NCBI GenBank assembly: GCA_041905595.1
Contig: JAYRKT010000008.1
Location: forward strand, 1 to 64,000
DNA from: Aliitabrizicola sp041905595
Lineage (GTDB): Bacteria > Pseudomonadota > Alphaproteobacteria > Rhodobacterales > Rhodobacteraceae
Direction: 5' to 3'
DNA length: 64,000 bases
Positions 42,333-50,316 of the stretch are shown piece after piece. The stretch's first letter is position 1. Each line of letters starts with the position of its first letter. The translations under genes were made by a program, and so were the position numbers. The notes below the pieces were generated by a model. It saw nothing but the letters and a program-made list of their open reading frames with translations, did not search any database and had not been told where the DNA came from.

Positions 42333-43268
42333 ATGGGGCGCGTGGTCGTGGCGCTTGGGGGCAATGCGCTCCTCAAGCGCGGAGAGGCATTGACCGCATC
42401 AAACCAGCGGCGAAACGCCCAGATCGCCGCACAAGCGCTTGCGCCGCTTTGTGCGTCGCACCAGACCGTCATCACTCACGGAAACGGACCCCAGGTGGGC
42501 CTGCTGGCTTTGCAGGAAATCGCTACGCCGGGCGAAGATGCGCCACTAGATGTCCTCGGGGCCGAAACCGAAGGTGCGATCGGGTACATGATCGAGCAGG
42601 AACTTGGCAACCTTCTGCCATTCGAACATCCAATTGCGACGATCCTGACCATGGTCGAGGTTGATCCTGCAGACCCTGCCTTCGCCGACCCGACAAAGTT
42701 TATCGGTCCCGTCTACTCCGAGGCGGAAGCGAGAAAGGAAGCGACGGAAAAGGGTTGGGTCGTCAAACCAGATGGCGACAAGTGGCGGAGGGTTGTCGCA
42801 TCGCCGATGCCGCTTCGTATCTTCCAGCTTAAGCCGATCCAATGGCTGCTCGATAGAGGCGCCACGGTCATCGCAGCCGGGGGTGGAGGCATTCCGACGA
42901 TGTATGAGCCGGGGCAGGAGCGGCGCCTGATCGGTGTTGAATGCGTGATCGACAAGGATCGGGCGACGGCGCTTCTGGCCAAACAGCTGAAGGCGGACGT
43001 GCTTGTCATCGCCACCGATGCCGAGGCGGTGTTCGTTGATTTCGGCAAGCCGACCCAGAAGGCCATCCGCCGCATCGCACCAGATGCGCTCGACGCCTAC
43101 AGCTTTCCGGCCGGTTCGATGGGCCCGAAGGTCGAGGCCGCGCAGGACTTCGTCAGGGAGACAGGCCATCGCGCGATCATTTGCGCCCTTGCCGATGTTC
43201 CCGCCGCCGTTAAGGGCGAAAAGGGCACCACGATAGCCATGGATGTGGCTGAGACAGTCTTCGCCTAA
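42333..43268 (+). CDS. arcC: Carbamate kinase
   Basis: 311 residues. Makes ATP from carbamoyl phosphate and ADP, the energy-yielding step of the pathway. Amino-acid-kinase fold with VVALGGNALLKRGE at the start, ITHGNGPQVGLL, AAGGGGIPTM and VIDKDRATALLAKQL. Length standard. Start one base after the arcB stop, implying coupled translation. Confidence 0.97.
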   Translation: MGRVVVALGGNALLKRGEALTASNQRRNAQIAAQALAPLCASHQTVITHGNGPQVGLLALQEIATPGEDAPLDVLGAETEGAIGYMIEQELGNLLPFEHPIATILTMVEVDPADPAFADPTKFIGPVYSEAEARKEATEKGWVVKPDGDKWRRVVASPMPLRIFQLKPIQWLLDRGATVIAAGGGGIPTMYEPGQERRLIGVECVIDKDRATALLAKQLKADVLVIATDAEAVFVDFGKPTQKAIRRIAPDALDAYSFPAGSMGPKVEAAQDFVRETGHRAIICALADVPAAVKGEKGTTIAMDVAETVFA

Positions 43269-43279
43269 GGAGCGTTTTC

Positions 43280-44704
43280 ATGGCGGAAGTCCGGAAACCA
43301 TCGGTCGGGTTGGCTCTCTTGCCTGTTCTGGCCCTGATCGGGCTTCTGGTGCTGTCCTATGTGCTGTTCCGCGACGCAGCCGCGTTGGGACCCAATCAGG
43401 TCGCGCTCGCGCTTGCTGCCATGGTGGCCTATTGGGTTGGCCGACGCTGCGGCCACTCGGGGGACGATCTGCGCGAGTCTGGCGTTCATGGCGTTTCGAC
43501 CGGGATCGGCGCGATCTTCATCCTTCTGGCGGTCGGCGCGCTGATCGGCACATGGGCGATGAGCGGGACGTTGCTTTCGATGGTCTATTATGGGCTGAAG
43601 CTGCTGCAGCCCAACTATCTCTACATGTCGTCCTGCCTGATATGCGCCGTGGTCGCGCTGTCGATCGGGTCAAGCTGGACAGTAGCGGGGACAATCGGCA
43701 TCGGGCTGATCGGGATTACGCAGCGGATGGGGCTGGACCCGGCCATCACCGCGGGGGCCGTAATTTCCGGGGCTTACTTTGGAGACAAGTCTTCGCCCCT
43801 GTCCGACACCGCGAACCTCGCTTGCGCGGCGGCCGGATCGGAACTCTATGATCACGTCAAGGAGTCGCTCTGGACATCGGTGCCGGCCTTGGCGATTGCG
43901 CTTGCTGTCTTCTGGATGCTCGGCAGCCCTGGTGATTTTGACGCCGGATCGACGCTTGAGGCGCTACGGCGGCTTCACACGCCATCGCTTCTGCATTTCC
44001 TGCCGCTGGTCCTCGTCCTGGGACTTGCACTGGCGCATTGGCCCCCGGCGACGACCATTATGTTGGGCGCGCTCGCCGGCGGCGTGCTCGCGGTCGTCAA
44101 TGCGCCGGACCGGGTCCTTGCATTCGCCGCTGCCCCCGAACTTACCCCGGCGCTTGGACTTCTGAAGGGTGTCTGGCAGGCCATGGCCACCGGCTTTGTC
44201 AGCAAGACCTCTGTTGCTCCGGTCGACCAGCTTCTGACGCGGGGCGGCATGTCTTCGATGATGGGCACCATCTGGCTCATCATCTCGGCACTCGGCTTCG
44301 GCGGGATCGCGGAGAAGGCCGGAGTCCTGGACGTGCTCATTACCCCGTTGATCGCGAAAGCAAAAAGTACCGGCGCGCTCATCGCTACCTTGGTGGGCGC
44401 CTGTTTCGCGACCAACGTGCTCGCGTCAGACCAATACATAGCGATCGTCCTGCCGGGCCGAATGTTCCGCAATGCGTTCAAGGATCGTGGGCTGGCGCCC
44501 GTGGTGCAGTCTCGCGCCCTCGGCGACTCGGCGACGGTGACATCTCCGCTCATCCCATGGAACAGTTGCGGCGCCTACATGGCGGCCGCACTTGGCGTGG
44601 GCACATTGTCCTACTTGCCATTCGCGGTCTTCAATATCGCCAACCCGATCATTTCGATCTTGTTCGGTGTACTCGGGCTTCGAATGATCAGGACCAGGGA
44701 ATGA
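43280..44704 (+). CDS. NhaC-family Na+/H+ antiporter-type transporter in the arc operon
   Basis: 474 residues, about 12 membrane segments; NhaC markers SSWTVAGTIGIGL, GAYFGDKSSPLSDTANLA and TSPLIPWNSCGAYMAAALG. Classical members exchange Na+ for H+; others in the family move amino acids or carboxylates. As last gene of the arc operon (start 11 bases after arcC, with AAGGAGCG) it may balance pH and ions during ammonia production, or serve as an alternative arginine/ornithine carrier. Confidence 0.88.
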   Translation: MAEVRKPSVGLALLPVLALIGLLVLSYVLFRDAAALGPNQVALALAAMVAYWVGRRCGHSGDDLRESGVHGVSTGIGAIFILLAVGALIGTWAMSGTLLSMVYYGLKLLQPNYLYMSSCLICAVVALSIGSSWTVAGTIGIGLIGITQRMGLDPAITAGAVISGAYFGDKSSPLSDTANLACAAAGSELYDHVKESLWTSVPALAIALAVFWMLGSPGDFDAGSTLEALRRLHTPSLLHFLPLVLVLGLALAHWPPATTIMLGALAGGVLAVVNAPDRVLAFAAAPELTPALGLLKGVWQAMATGFVSKTSVAPVDQLLTRGGMSSMMGTIWLIISALGFGGIAEKAGVLDVLITPLIAKAKSTGALIATLVGACFATNVLASDQYIAIVLPGRMFRNAFKDRGLAPVVQSRALGDSATVTSPLIPWNSCGAYMAAALGVGTLSYLPFAVFNIANPIISILFGVLGLRMIRTRE

Positions 44705-45105
44705 TCTCGAAACCGACGCCTTTGCGGTTATGGATCTTTCCGCAAGCTGCGACCGTGTAACGCCAAATGATGGTGGCCTATTCGTTAGTCAAACCTGCGG
44801 CGATCGCTGCCATTATGCTCGATGTGGGCGACTTAATCGCGTCGCCGAAGTCTACAACTCCCGCTCTATTGCCTCCTCTTCAGGAATGTCTGGGACTGCC
44901 ATTTCTTTGGTTTCGCATTGATTGAACAGCGGGTTAGGTATGCGCGACTTGAACGGAACGAACCCGTCCACTCTCTTGGTCTCGAGCGCCCACGAGAGTT
45001 GATGCGGCGAATGCGCCTTGCTGGCACAAAAGATAAGCAGAAAGCTAGATTTTCACTTTCTGTGAAGCCAAAATTCTGACTTGTGCCCCTTTCAGGAAAT
45101 CCACC
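44705..45105. other. Intergenic region between arc operon and integration module
   Basis: 401 bases with no supported gene. Weak hairpin TTGCGG/CCGCAA at 44722-44745 after nhaC. TTCAC-TTTCT-GTGAA at 45052-45066, about 40 bases before the next start, may be an operator. Composition drops in GC toward the module; this is the likely left edge of the inserted segment, but no tRNA or direct-repeat end was found here. Confidence 0.4.
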
Positions 45106-46035
45106 TTGACCGCACCCGAGACCGAGACGCCGTCACTCGCGGAGCGCATTTTCGTCGTAACCGCGAAGCCGCTCCTGCAGTGGACGCGCCCCGAACAGGG
45201 ACCGGCGCTGGGACCCGATTTCTCCGCTTGGCTTCAACGAGTTGATGCACGCATCGCCGCGCATCGGACGCAGATCAGAAAGTGGATCTTGGAGCAGGGT
45301 GGCGAGCAACTGGCCAAATCATTCGACGACCGCGGTGTCGCCTCAGTAACGGCCGCCAGTGTTTGGCAAGACGATGAGAAGAGGCGAGCTACCGAATTTA
45401 TCGAAGGAATGAATCCATGGATTGCCGCAGCGCTTGGAGCGCCGCGGCTGATGGCAGACTTCGCCCACTGGGAAAAGTCAGCCTACTTCGAGTTAGATGA
45501 GGTAGTTTGGTTGTCATTCGGGCTTGAGCCCGAAGGATCCTACCAAGGCCGCAAAGTCAATTCGTTCAAAAAGGGCAGTGTTGACGCTATTGATGCATTT
45601 ATTCTGCGCCGAGCCGAGCTGATCCGCCGCCAGTTCACTCCCCATGGCTACGAGCGAAGGGTTTCGCCTGAGGCGCTATTCGCATGGATCATGGACGTAA
45701 GACTGGAGGTGCACCCTGGCTTCGCCGCGATGCTCTCGAACATGGTCGCTAGGGCGAAGAACGTCACAACTGAACCGGCGCCAAATAAGGTTGCTGCTGC
45801 GGTCGGGTCGGGCAAGTTCGATGATCGCGAGAAGCGATCGCTCTCCATGCTTCTCGCTGCATTGGCGATCACGGACTATGGCTACCAGCCGAACCAAGCG
45901 CGCAGCCCTATCCCGAAAGAGTTCGAAGACATGGCGGCCAGGCTCGGTCTTGAACTGACTCGAGAGACCATCCTGAAATATCTCAGGCTGGGAGCGTCTC
46001 TGCTACCCAAGGGCTGGGAGCCGCCCGAAGACTGA
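45106..46035 (+). CDS. Hypothetical protein of the integration module
   Basis: 309 residues, no signal peptide or membrane segment, no recognised catalytic motif. Helical, Trp-containing first half (FSAWLQRVDARIAAHRTQIRKW), middle ELDEVVWLSFGLEPEG, and a C-terminal helical segment (DMAARLGLELTRETILKYLRLG) of HTH-like character, so DNA binding is possible. TTG start with AGGAAATCC upstream. Followed by a strong hairpin and then the AlpA-like gene. Family seems restricted to mobile elements (inference). Confidence 0.65.
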   Translation: MTAPETETPSLAERIFVVTAKPLLQWTRPEQGPALGPDFSAWLQRVDARIAAHRTQIRKWILEQGGEQLAKSFDDRGVASVTAASVWQDDEKRRATEFIEGMNPWIAAALGAPRLMADFAHWEKSAYFELDEVVWLSFGLEPEGSYQGRKVNSFKKGSVDAIDAFILRRAELIRRQFTPHGYERRVSPEALFAWIMDVRLEVHPGFAAMLSNMVARAKNVTTEPAPNKVAAAVGSGKFDDREKRSLSMLLAALAITDYGYQPNQARSPIPKEFEDMAARLGLELTRETILKYLRLGASLLPKGWEPPED

Positions 46036-46041
46036 CCCGAG

Positions 46042-46067
46042 AGATAATCGTATAACGATTATCTTTT
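46042..46067 (+). terminator. Intrinsic terminator after the hypothetical gene
   Basis: AGATAATCGT-ATA-ACGATTATCT, a perfect 10-bp stem followed by TTT (the arm's last T gives a four-T run), seven bases after the stop at 46035. Its AT-rich symmetry would also suit an operator for the AlpA-like gene downstream. Confidence 0.65.
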
Positions 46068-46188
46068 CGATTGTCTCATGTTTCCCGTAGGTTATTTCTG
46101 GTCGGATAAGCAGGATTGCAGATCTGCCTCATCCGGATTTGGCTCTGACAGGATCACCTCGAACGTACTCGCTCCGAGGTGAACCGCA

Positions 46189-46395
46189 TTGGACGACCAG
46201 AACTTCCCCCGCACCGGCTTTGTCCGGCTTTCTTCCATCCTTGCCCCGGCCGGTCCGATCCCGGTGTGCCGTTCGACCTGGTGGCAGGGCGTCAAGGATG
46301 GACGATTTCCCAAACCGCAGAAACTCGGCCCGCGCACCACCGTCTGGAAAGCAGAGGACATCCGAGCCCTGTTCGAGGGTCCCGCCCATGGCTAA
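46189..46395 (+). CDS. AlpA-family phage regulatory/excisionase-like protein
   Basis: 68 residues. AlpA/MerR-like winged helix: GFVRLSSILAPAGPIPVCRSTWWQGVKDG, then RFPKPQKLGPRTTVWKAEDIRAL, the standard AlpA ending. Such proteins act as excisionases or activate the int gene of P4-like elements. TTG start after GAGGTGAACC. Overlaps the next gene by eight bases. Confidence 0.85.
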   Translation: MDDQNFPRTGFVRLSSILAPAGPIPVCRSTWWQGVKDGRFPKPQKLGPRTTVWKAEDIRALFEGPAHG

Positions 46396-46813
46396 GCGAC
46401 CGAACCCCCGCTCCGTTCGAGCCGCCCGGTCCTATACTTTGCAGGAAGCCGCCGACGCCATCGGTGTTTCGATCGGGACGGTGCGCGGGTGGATCCGCAC
46501 AGGGTTGCCCGCGTTTGTCGGGCGCCGACCGTTCCTGATTGTGGGCAGCGATCTTCAGGCTTTCCTCCAGAATCGGCGGGCGAAGTCGAAGATCGACCTC
46601 TCGGAGGATGAGTTCTTCTGCCTTCGCTGCAAACTGCCGCGAAAGCCTTTCGGGATGCTGGTCGATCTGCACCTGCAATCGGCAAAGACCGCCCGCCTCG
46701 TGGGGCTCTGCGAGGTCTGCAGCACCCCTTGCAACAAGATGGTCAGCCGCCGCGATCGCGCGCGGATCGGCCAGATCTTCGACGTCGCGGGCAAGGTCGG
46801 GTCGCAGGCCTAA
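46388..46813 (+). CDS. HTH plus zinc-ribbon protein of the integration module
   Basis: 141 residues. N-terminal MerR-like/excisionase HTH (YTLQEAADAIGVSIGTVRGWI), then a possible zinc ribbon with CLRC and CEVCSTPC (five Cys in two clusters, residues about 78-115). Probably a DNA-binding accessory for the recombinase directly downstream. ATG 46388 overlaps the AlpA-like stop. I know no named family for the combination. Confidence 0.7.
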   Translation: MAKRPNPRSVRAARSYTLQEAADAIGVSIGTVRGWIRTGLPAFVGRRPFLIVGSDLQAFLQNRRAKSKIDLSEDEFFCLRCKLPRKPFGMLVDLHLQSAKTARLVGLCEVCSTPCNKMVSRRDRARIGQIFDVAGKVGSQA

Positions 46814-46862
46814 GGGATACCCCCGACCTCCTCTCAAACCGTCACTTCGAAAGGCAAACACG

Positions 46863-47882
46863 ATGGCCCGCAAACACAACGAAGAAAACGAACGGATCAA
46901 GCGCCACTACCTGCACTTCCTGCGGGAGGCCAAGCGCAGCGACACGAAGACCGTCGACAAGGCCGCCGAGGCGATCCGGCGGTTCGAATGCAGCACCGGT
47001 GTTAAGCCGTTCAAGAAGTTCCACATCGAGCAGGCGGTCAGCTTCAAGCGTCGTCTGGAAGCCGATACCAACAGCCGCACCGGCAAGCCGCTGTCGAAGG
47101 CGACGATCGACGGCACGCTGCGGGCGGTGAAGGCGTTCTTCCTCTGGTTGGCCAGCCAGCCCGGATACAAGTCGCGCATCTCCTATGCCGATGCCGAGTA
47201 TTTCAACCTCAACGCCAAGGACGCCCGGATCGCCCATACCGAGCGGGACGTGCCCTATCCGACGATCGAACAGTGCCGCCATGCCTTCAACCGGATGCCG
47301 GTGACGACCGAGATCGAGCGGCGGAACAAGGCCATCTTCGCTTTCCTCATGCTGACCGGGGCGCGGGACGGGGCCATCGCCTCGCTGCGGCTCAAGCGCA
47401 TCGACCTCGACCAGGCGTGCGTCTATCAGGATGCCCGCGACGTGAAGACCAAGGCGTCCAAGACCTTCACCACCTGGTTCTTCCCGGTCGGGCAGGACTA
47501 TGTCGACTGCTTCGCCGACTGGGTTGGCTACCTGCGCCGTGACCTGCTGTTCGGCAACGAAGACGCGCTGTTCCCCAAGCCGCTGCTCAAGCAGAAGGAC
47601 GGTGCCTTCGCCGTTGTCGGCCTGTCGCGCGAGACCTACAGCGATGCCTCGGCGATCCGCGAGGTCATCAAGGGGGCATTCGTCAATGCCGGCTTGCCAG
47701 CCTTCGCGCCGCACAGCTTTCGCAAGACGCTGGTCAAGCATGGCGACCAGATCTGCAAGACCCGCGAGCAGTTCAAGGCCTGGTCGCAGAACCTCGGGCA
47801 TGAAAGCGTCGTCACCACGATCAGCGCCTATTGCCCGGTGTCGAACGACCGACAGGCCGAACTGATCCGGGCTTTGGGCTGA
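46863..47882 (+). CDS. Tyrosine site-specific recombinase (integrase)
   Basis: 339 residues. Helical core-binding domain first, catalytic domain from about 130. Catalytic residues visible: first Arg in TGARDGAIASLRL, HSFRKT (His-x-x-Arg), GHESVV (second His) and the nucleophile Tyr in TTISAYC. Intact. Follows the HTH/zinc-ribbon gene by 49 bases, so the three form a small operon. Ends facing the P4-type integrase. Confidence 0.9.
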   Translation: MARKHNEENERIKRHYLHFLREAKRSDTKTVDKAAEAIRRFECSTGVKPFKKFHIEQAVSFKRRLEADTNSRTGKPLSKATIDGTLRAVKAFFLWLASQPGYKSRISYADAEYFNLNAKDARIAHTERDVPYPTIEQCRHAFNRMPVTTEIERRNKAIFAFLMLTGARDGAIASLRLKRIDLDQACVYQDARDVKTKASKTFTTWFFPVGQDYVDCFADWVGYLRRDLLFGNEDALFPKPLLKQKDGAFAVVGLSRETYSDASAIREVIKGAFVNAGLPAFAPHSFRKTLVKHGDQICKTREQFKAWSQNLGHESVVTTISAYCPVSNDRQAELIRALG

Positions 47883-47915
47883 GGCAATCGCGGGCGAGGG
47901 GGCGAGAGGCCGCTT

Positions 47916-47938
47916 CGGTTGGCATCTGCATCCAACCG
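47916..47938. terminator. Hairpin between convergent integrase genes
   Basis: CGGTTGG, loop of nine, CCAACCG. A modest 7-bp stem in the 73-base gap between the two convergent integrase genes; may terminate both transcripts. Confidence 0.4.
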
Positions 47939-47955
47939 CTACCGCATCTCGTGCC

Positions 47956-49176
47956 CTAGACGCGTCTGAGTTCGATCACCTTCGACTCGGACCCGGTCAC
48001 GAAGTTTGCCCAACGGATCATCAGAAGGCGGCGCTGGTCGAGCAGATCGGACCGGGCATAGCTGCGCTCGACCTCACTGCCGACGATATGGCCCAGTGCT
48101 GTTTCGGCAACATCGTAGCTGGCGGTCTGTTGGTCTTGCACCCAGGTCCGGAACGAGGTGCGGAACCCGTGCGGCCGACCGGGTTCACCAAGGGTGGTCA
48201 GGGCCTTCTCAAGCGCATTGGCGGTGATACCACCCCACTTGTCGGTCCGCTTCCTTGCCGGAAACAGAAAGCCGTCCACGGACGTGGCCTTGGCAATCTC
48301 GATCACCGCAAGGGCCGCGGCGCTCAGCGGCACCCGGAAATCGCCGACATGGCCTTCGCGGCCCTTGATCCGATCGGCGGGCACGGTCCAGACGTCGCCT
48401 TCGATCTCTTCGACCCGGGCGCCGCGGGCGGCATCGCCCCGCACGGCAGTCAGGATGATGAGACGCAGGCAGAGATGTGAGGCGGTGTGGGACTCACTCA
48501 GGCGGGCGTAGAGGTCGGGGATGTCCTGCCACGCGGTTGAAGCGATATGCTTGTGCTTCTGCTTCGGCCGCTTGCCAAGCAGTTGCCGGGCAATGTCGAC
48601 GATGAACGGGTCGATCGGATAGCGGGCGAGGCGACCCAACTCGAAGGCCATGCGCAACCGGGTCGAGGCCTTGCGCGCTGTCTCGGGCTTCGCGAACCAG
48701 ATCGGCGCCAGCACATCGCGGATGTCGGCCTGATCCAGGCTTCCGACTCTTCGCTTGCCGATCTTCGGCAAGATGTGGACGTGAAGTGGCGATAGCCAGC
48801 GCCCGCGCTTTCCCTCGTCGCGCAAAGTGGGTCTCAGGCTCTCGAAGGCCATGTTGACCAGTTCTTCGACCGTCGGCCCTTTGTCGAGCGCGGCCGCCGC
48901 TTCGGCTTCAACGCGGCGCTGCCGTTCGGTAATGGGATCAAGGCCGCCCTGCAGTACCGCCGCCCATTTGTCGCGTTCCTGGCGCGCGGCCGCCAGCGAC
49001 ACCTGTGGGAAGGACCCCAGCCCCATGTCCCTGCGACGGCCCGCGATCGAGTAGCGATAGGTCCATTTGCCGCCGTCCGCCCTCTTGTCGAGAAAGAGGC
49101 CGCCGCCGTCCTGAACCACCCCCTCAGCGGCCGATCTGAGCTGCATCGCCGTCAGTTTGTTCTTGCCACGCGCCAT
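47956..49176 (-). CDS. P4-type integrase (DUF4102 plus tyrosine recombinase)
   Basis: 406 residues. N-terminal DUF4102 domain (GGLFLDKRADGGKWTYRYS, LGSFPQVSLAAAR), SAM-like core-binding domain, and catalytic domain with Arg in TAVRGDAARG, HGFRTSF, LGHIVG and Tyr in SYARSD. Such integrases insert islands at the 3' ends of tRNA genes. A tRNA-3'-end fragment lies 136 bases beyond its start (49312-49335). ATG 49176 chosen (ARGKNKLTA start); an upstream in-frame ATG at 49230 is less likely. Confidence 0.92.
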   Translation of the reverse strand: MARGKNKLTAMQLRSAAEGVVQDGGGLFLDKRADGGKWTYRYSIAGRRRDMGLGSFPQVSLAAARQERDKWAAVLQGGLDPITERQRRVEAEAAAALDKGPTVEELVNMAFESLRPTLRDEGKRGRWLSPLHVHILPKIGKRRVGSLDQADIRDVLAPIWFAKPETARKASTRLRMAFELGRLARYPIDPFIVDIARQLLGKRPKQKHKHIASTAWQDIPDLYARLSESHTASHLCLRLIILTAVRGDAARGARVEEIEGDVWTVPADRIKGREGHVGDFRVPLSAAALAVIEIAKATSVDGFLFPARKRTDKWGGITANALEKALTTLGEPGRPHGFRTSFRTWVQDQQTASYDVAETALGHIVGSEVERSYARSDLLDQRRLLMIRWANFVTGSESKVIELRRV

Positions 49177-49482
49177 GCACCAGCCCCACATCCAGCCCCA
49201 CAATTGGCACTGGATTACCACGGATTTCATCGGACGACTACGGACAAGTCATGGATATACTATTGCTAGTTATCAAATAAAACGGACAAAGTCGGATACG
49301 GGTAGACAATAGTTCGAGTCCCTTCACCGGCACCACTTCTCTCGGAAAGACCCTGAAATCACAGATGCAGCGAATGATCCGAGAGGGGTGGCTGTGTCGC
49401 GCCCCGAACGCCGTCCGGGCAAGAAAAAGCCGCGCGGCCGGGTGCGGCCGTGCGGCGTGTTGGTTTTCGTAATGGTGCGAAG
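49177..49482. other. Island end: att region and flanking sequence
   Basis: 306 bases without a supported gene. From left: AT-rich sequence with two near-copies of ACGGACAA(A)GTC (about 49232 and 49281), possible integrase arm sites, then the tRNA-like 24-mer, then high-GC sequence before the efeO gene. A short plus-strand frame after 49388 is Arg-rich and unconvincing. Confidence 0.5.
49312..49335 (+). repeat. tRNA 3'-end fragment, probable attachment site
   Basis: GTTCGAGTCCCTTCACCGGC followed by ACCA has the T-loop, the 3' half of the T-stem and acceptor, and the CCA of a tRNA whose 5' end would read GCCGGTG (probably tRNA-Thr). The upstream half of the tRNA is missing: the five bases before the T-loop do not pair. 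This is what attR of a tRNA-integrated element looks like. Confidence 0.75.
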
Positions 49483-50292
49483 TCAGTCCAGACCGAGCTT
49501 GCCACGCAGGGTGCTGAGATCCTCGGCCAGCGCATTTACTGCTGCGGCAAGCTTGATGCGATCCTGCTCGGTCAGCTTGTCGTAAGTGACATAGCCGTCA
49601 CCTTCTTCATATTTGGCCAGCGTCACGTCGATCACGGCAAAATTCGCGTCGATCTGTTGGATGAAGGAGGAATCCTGATCGGCGATCAACGGCTTGACCA
49701 ACTCGACGATCTTGCGGGAGCCGTCGAAGTTGCCCTTGAAATCCCAAAGATCCGTGTGGCTGTAGCGGTCTTCCTCGCCCGAGATCTTGGTGGCCGCCAC
49801 CTCTTCCATCAGGACCGCGGCGCCGCCAACGACCACTTCCGGCGGAAAAGGCAGGCTTTCGATCCGGCCCTGCAGGTCTTGCACATTGGCAAGAAGCTGG
49901 TCGGCGACCGGCGTCAGCCCCTCGGTCGAGTTGTGCTCCCACAGGCCGTATTCGATCCGGTGAAACCCGGGAAAGGCCGGGTCGGCTTCGGCTTTCTCGT
50001 AGTCGTCGGCGCGACTGTCGATCGCCACGTCGAGGTCTGAGAACAGCTCGGCGATCGGTTCGATCATCTCGTAGTGCTGGCGCGTGGGCGCAAAGAGCGC
50101 CTTGGCTTTTTCAACGTCACCCGCCTTGACGGCAGCGACGAAGGCCTCGGTCTCGTCGACCAGAAGGTCAGTCTGTTCCGACACGAACAGCTTGTATTCG
50201 CTGACCGGCCCGACCAGGTCGAGCGTTTCGGCCGCATGGGCTCCGGTCGCGGCAAGAAGGCCGGCGACTGCGGCAAGTGAAAATGTACGCAT
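49483..50292 (-). CDS. efeO: EfeO-type imelysin (M75) periplasmic iron-uptake protein
   Basis: 269 residues; signal peptide ending AHA, then the M75/imelysin helical-bundle domain with the metal-binding HxxE in GFHRIEYGLWEHNSTEGL. No cupredoxin domain, so it corresponds to the M75-only EfeO. Second EfeO of this operon. ATG 50292. Starts 25 bases after the EfeB stop. Probably hands iron to the permease EfeU or removes it from EfeB. Confidence 0.9.
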   Translation of the reverse strand: MRTFSLAAVAGLLAATGAHAAETLDLVGPVSEYKLFVSEQTDLLVDETEAFVAAVKAGDVEKAKALFAPTRQHYEMIEPIAELFSDLDVAIDSRADDYEKAEADPAFPGFHRIEYGLWEHNSTEGLTPVADQLLANVQDLQGRIESLPFPPEVVVGGAAVLMEEVAATKISGEEDRYSHTDLWDFKGNFDGSRKIVELVKPLIADQDSSFIQQIDANFAVIDVTLAKYEEGDGYVTYDKLTEQDRIKLAAAVNALAEDLSTLRGKLGLD

Positions 50293-50316
50293 GAAGACTC
50301 CTGAGATTGCGCGGCC

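Noticed and set aside
49388..49585. Short plus-strand frame after the att fragment
   Set aside because: Arg/Pro-rich, partly antisense to the EfeO gene, no ribosome site or conservation signal.
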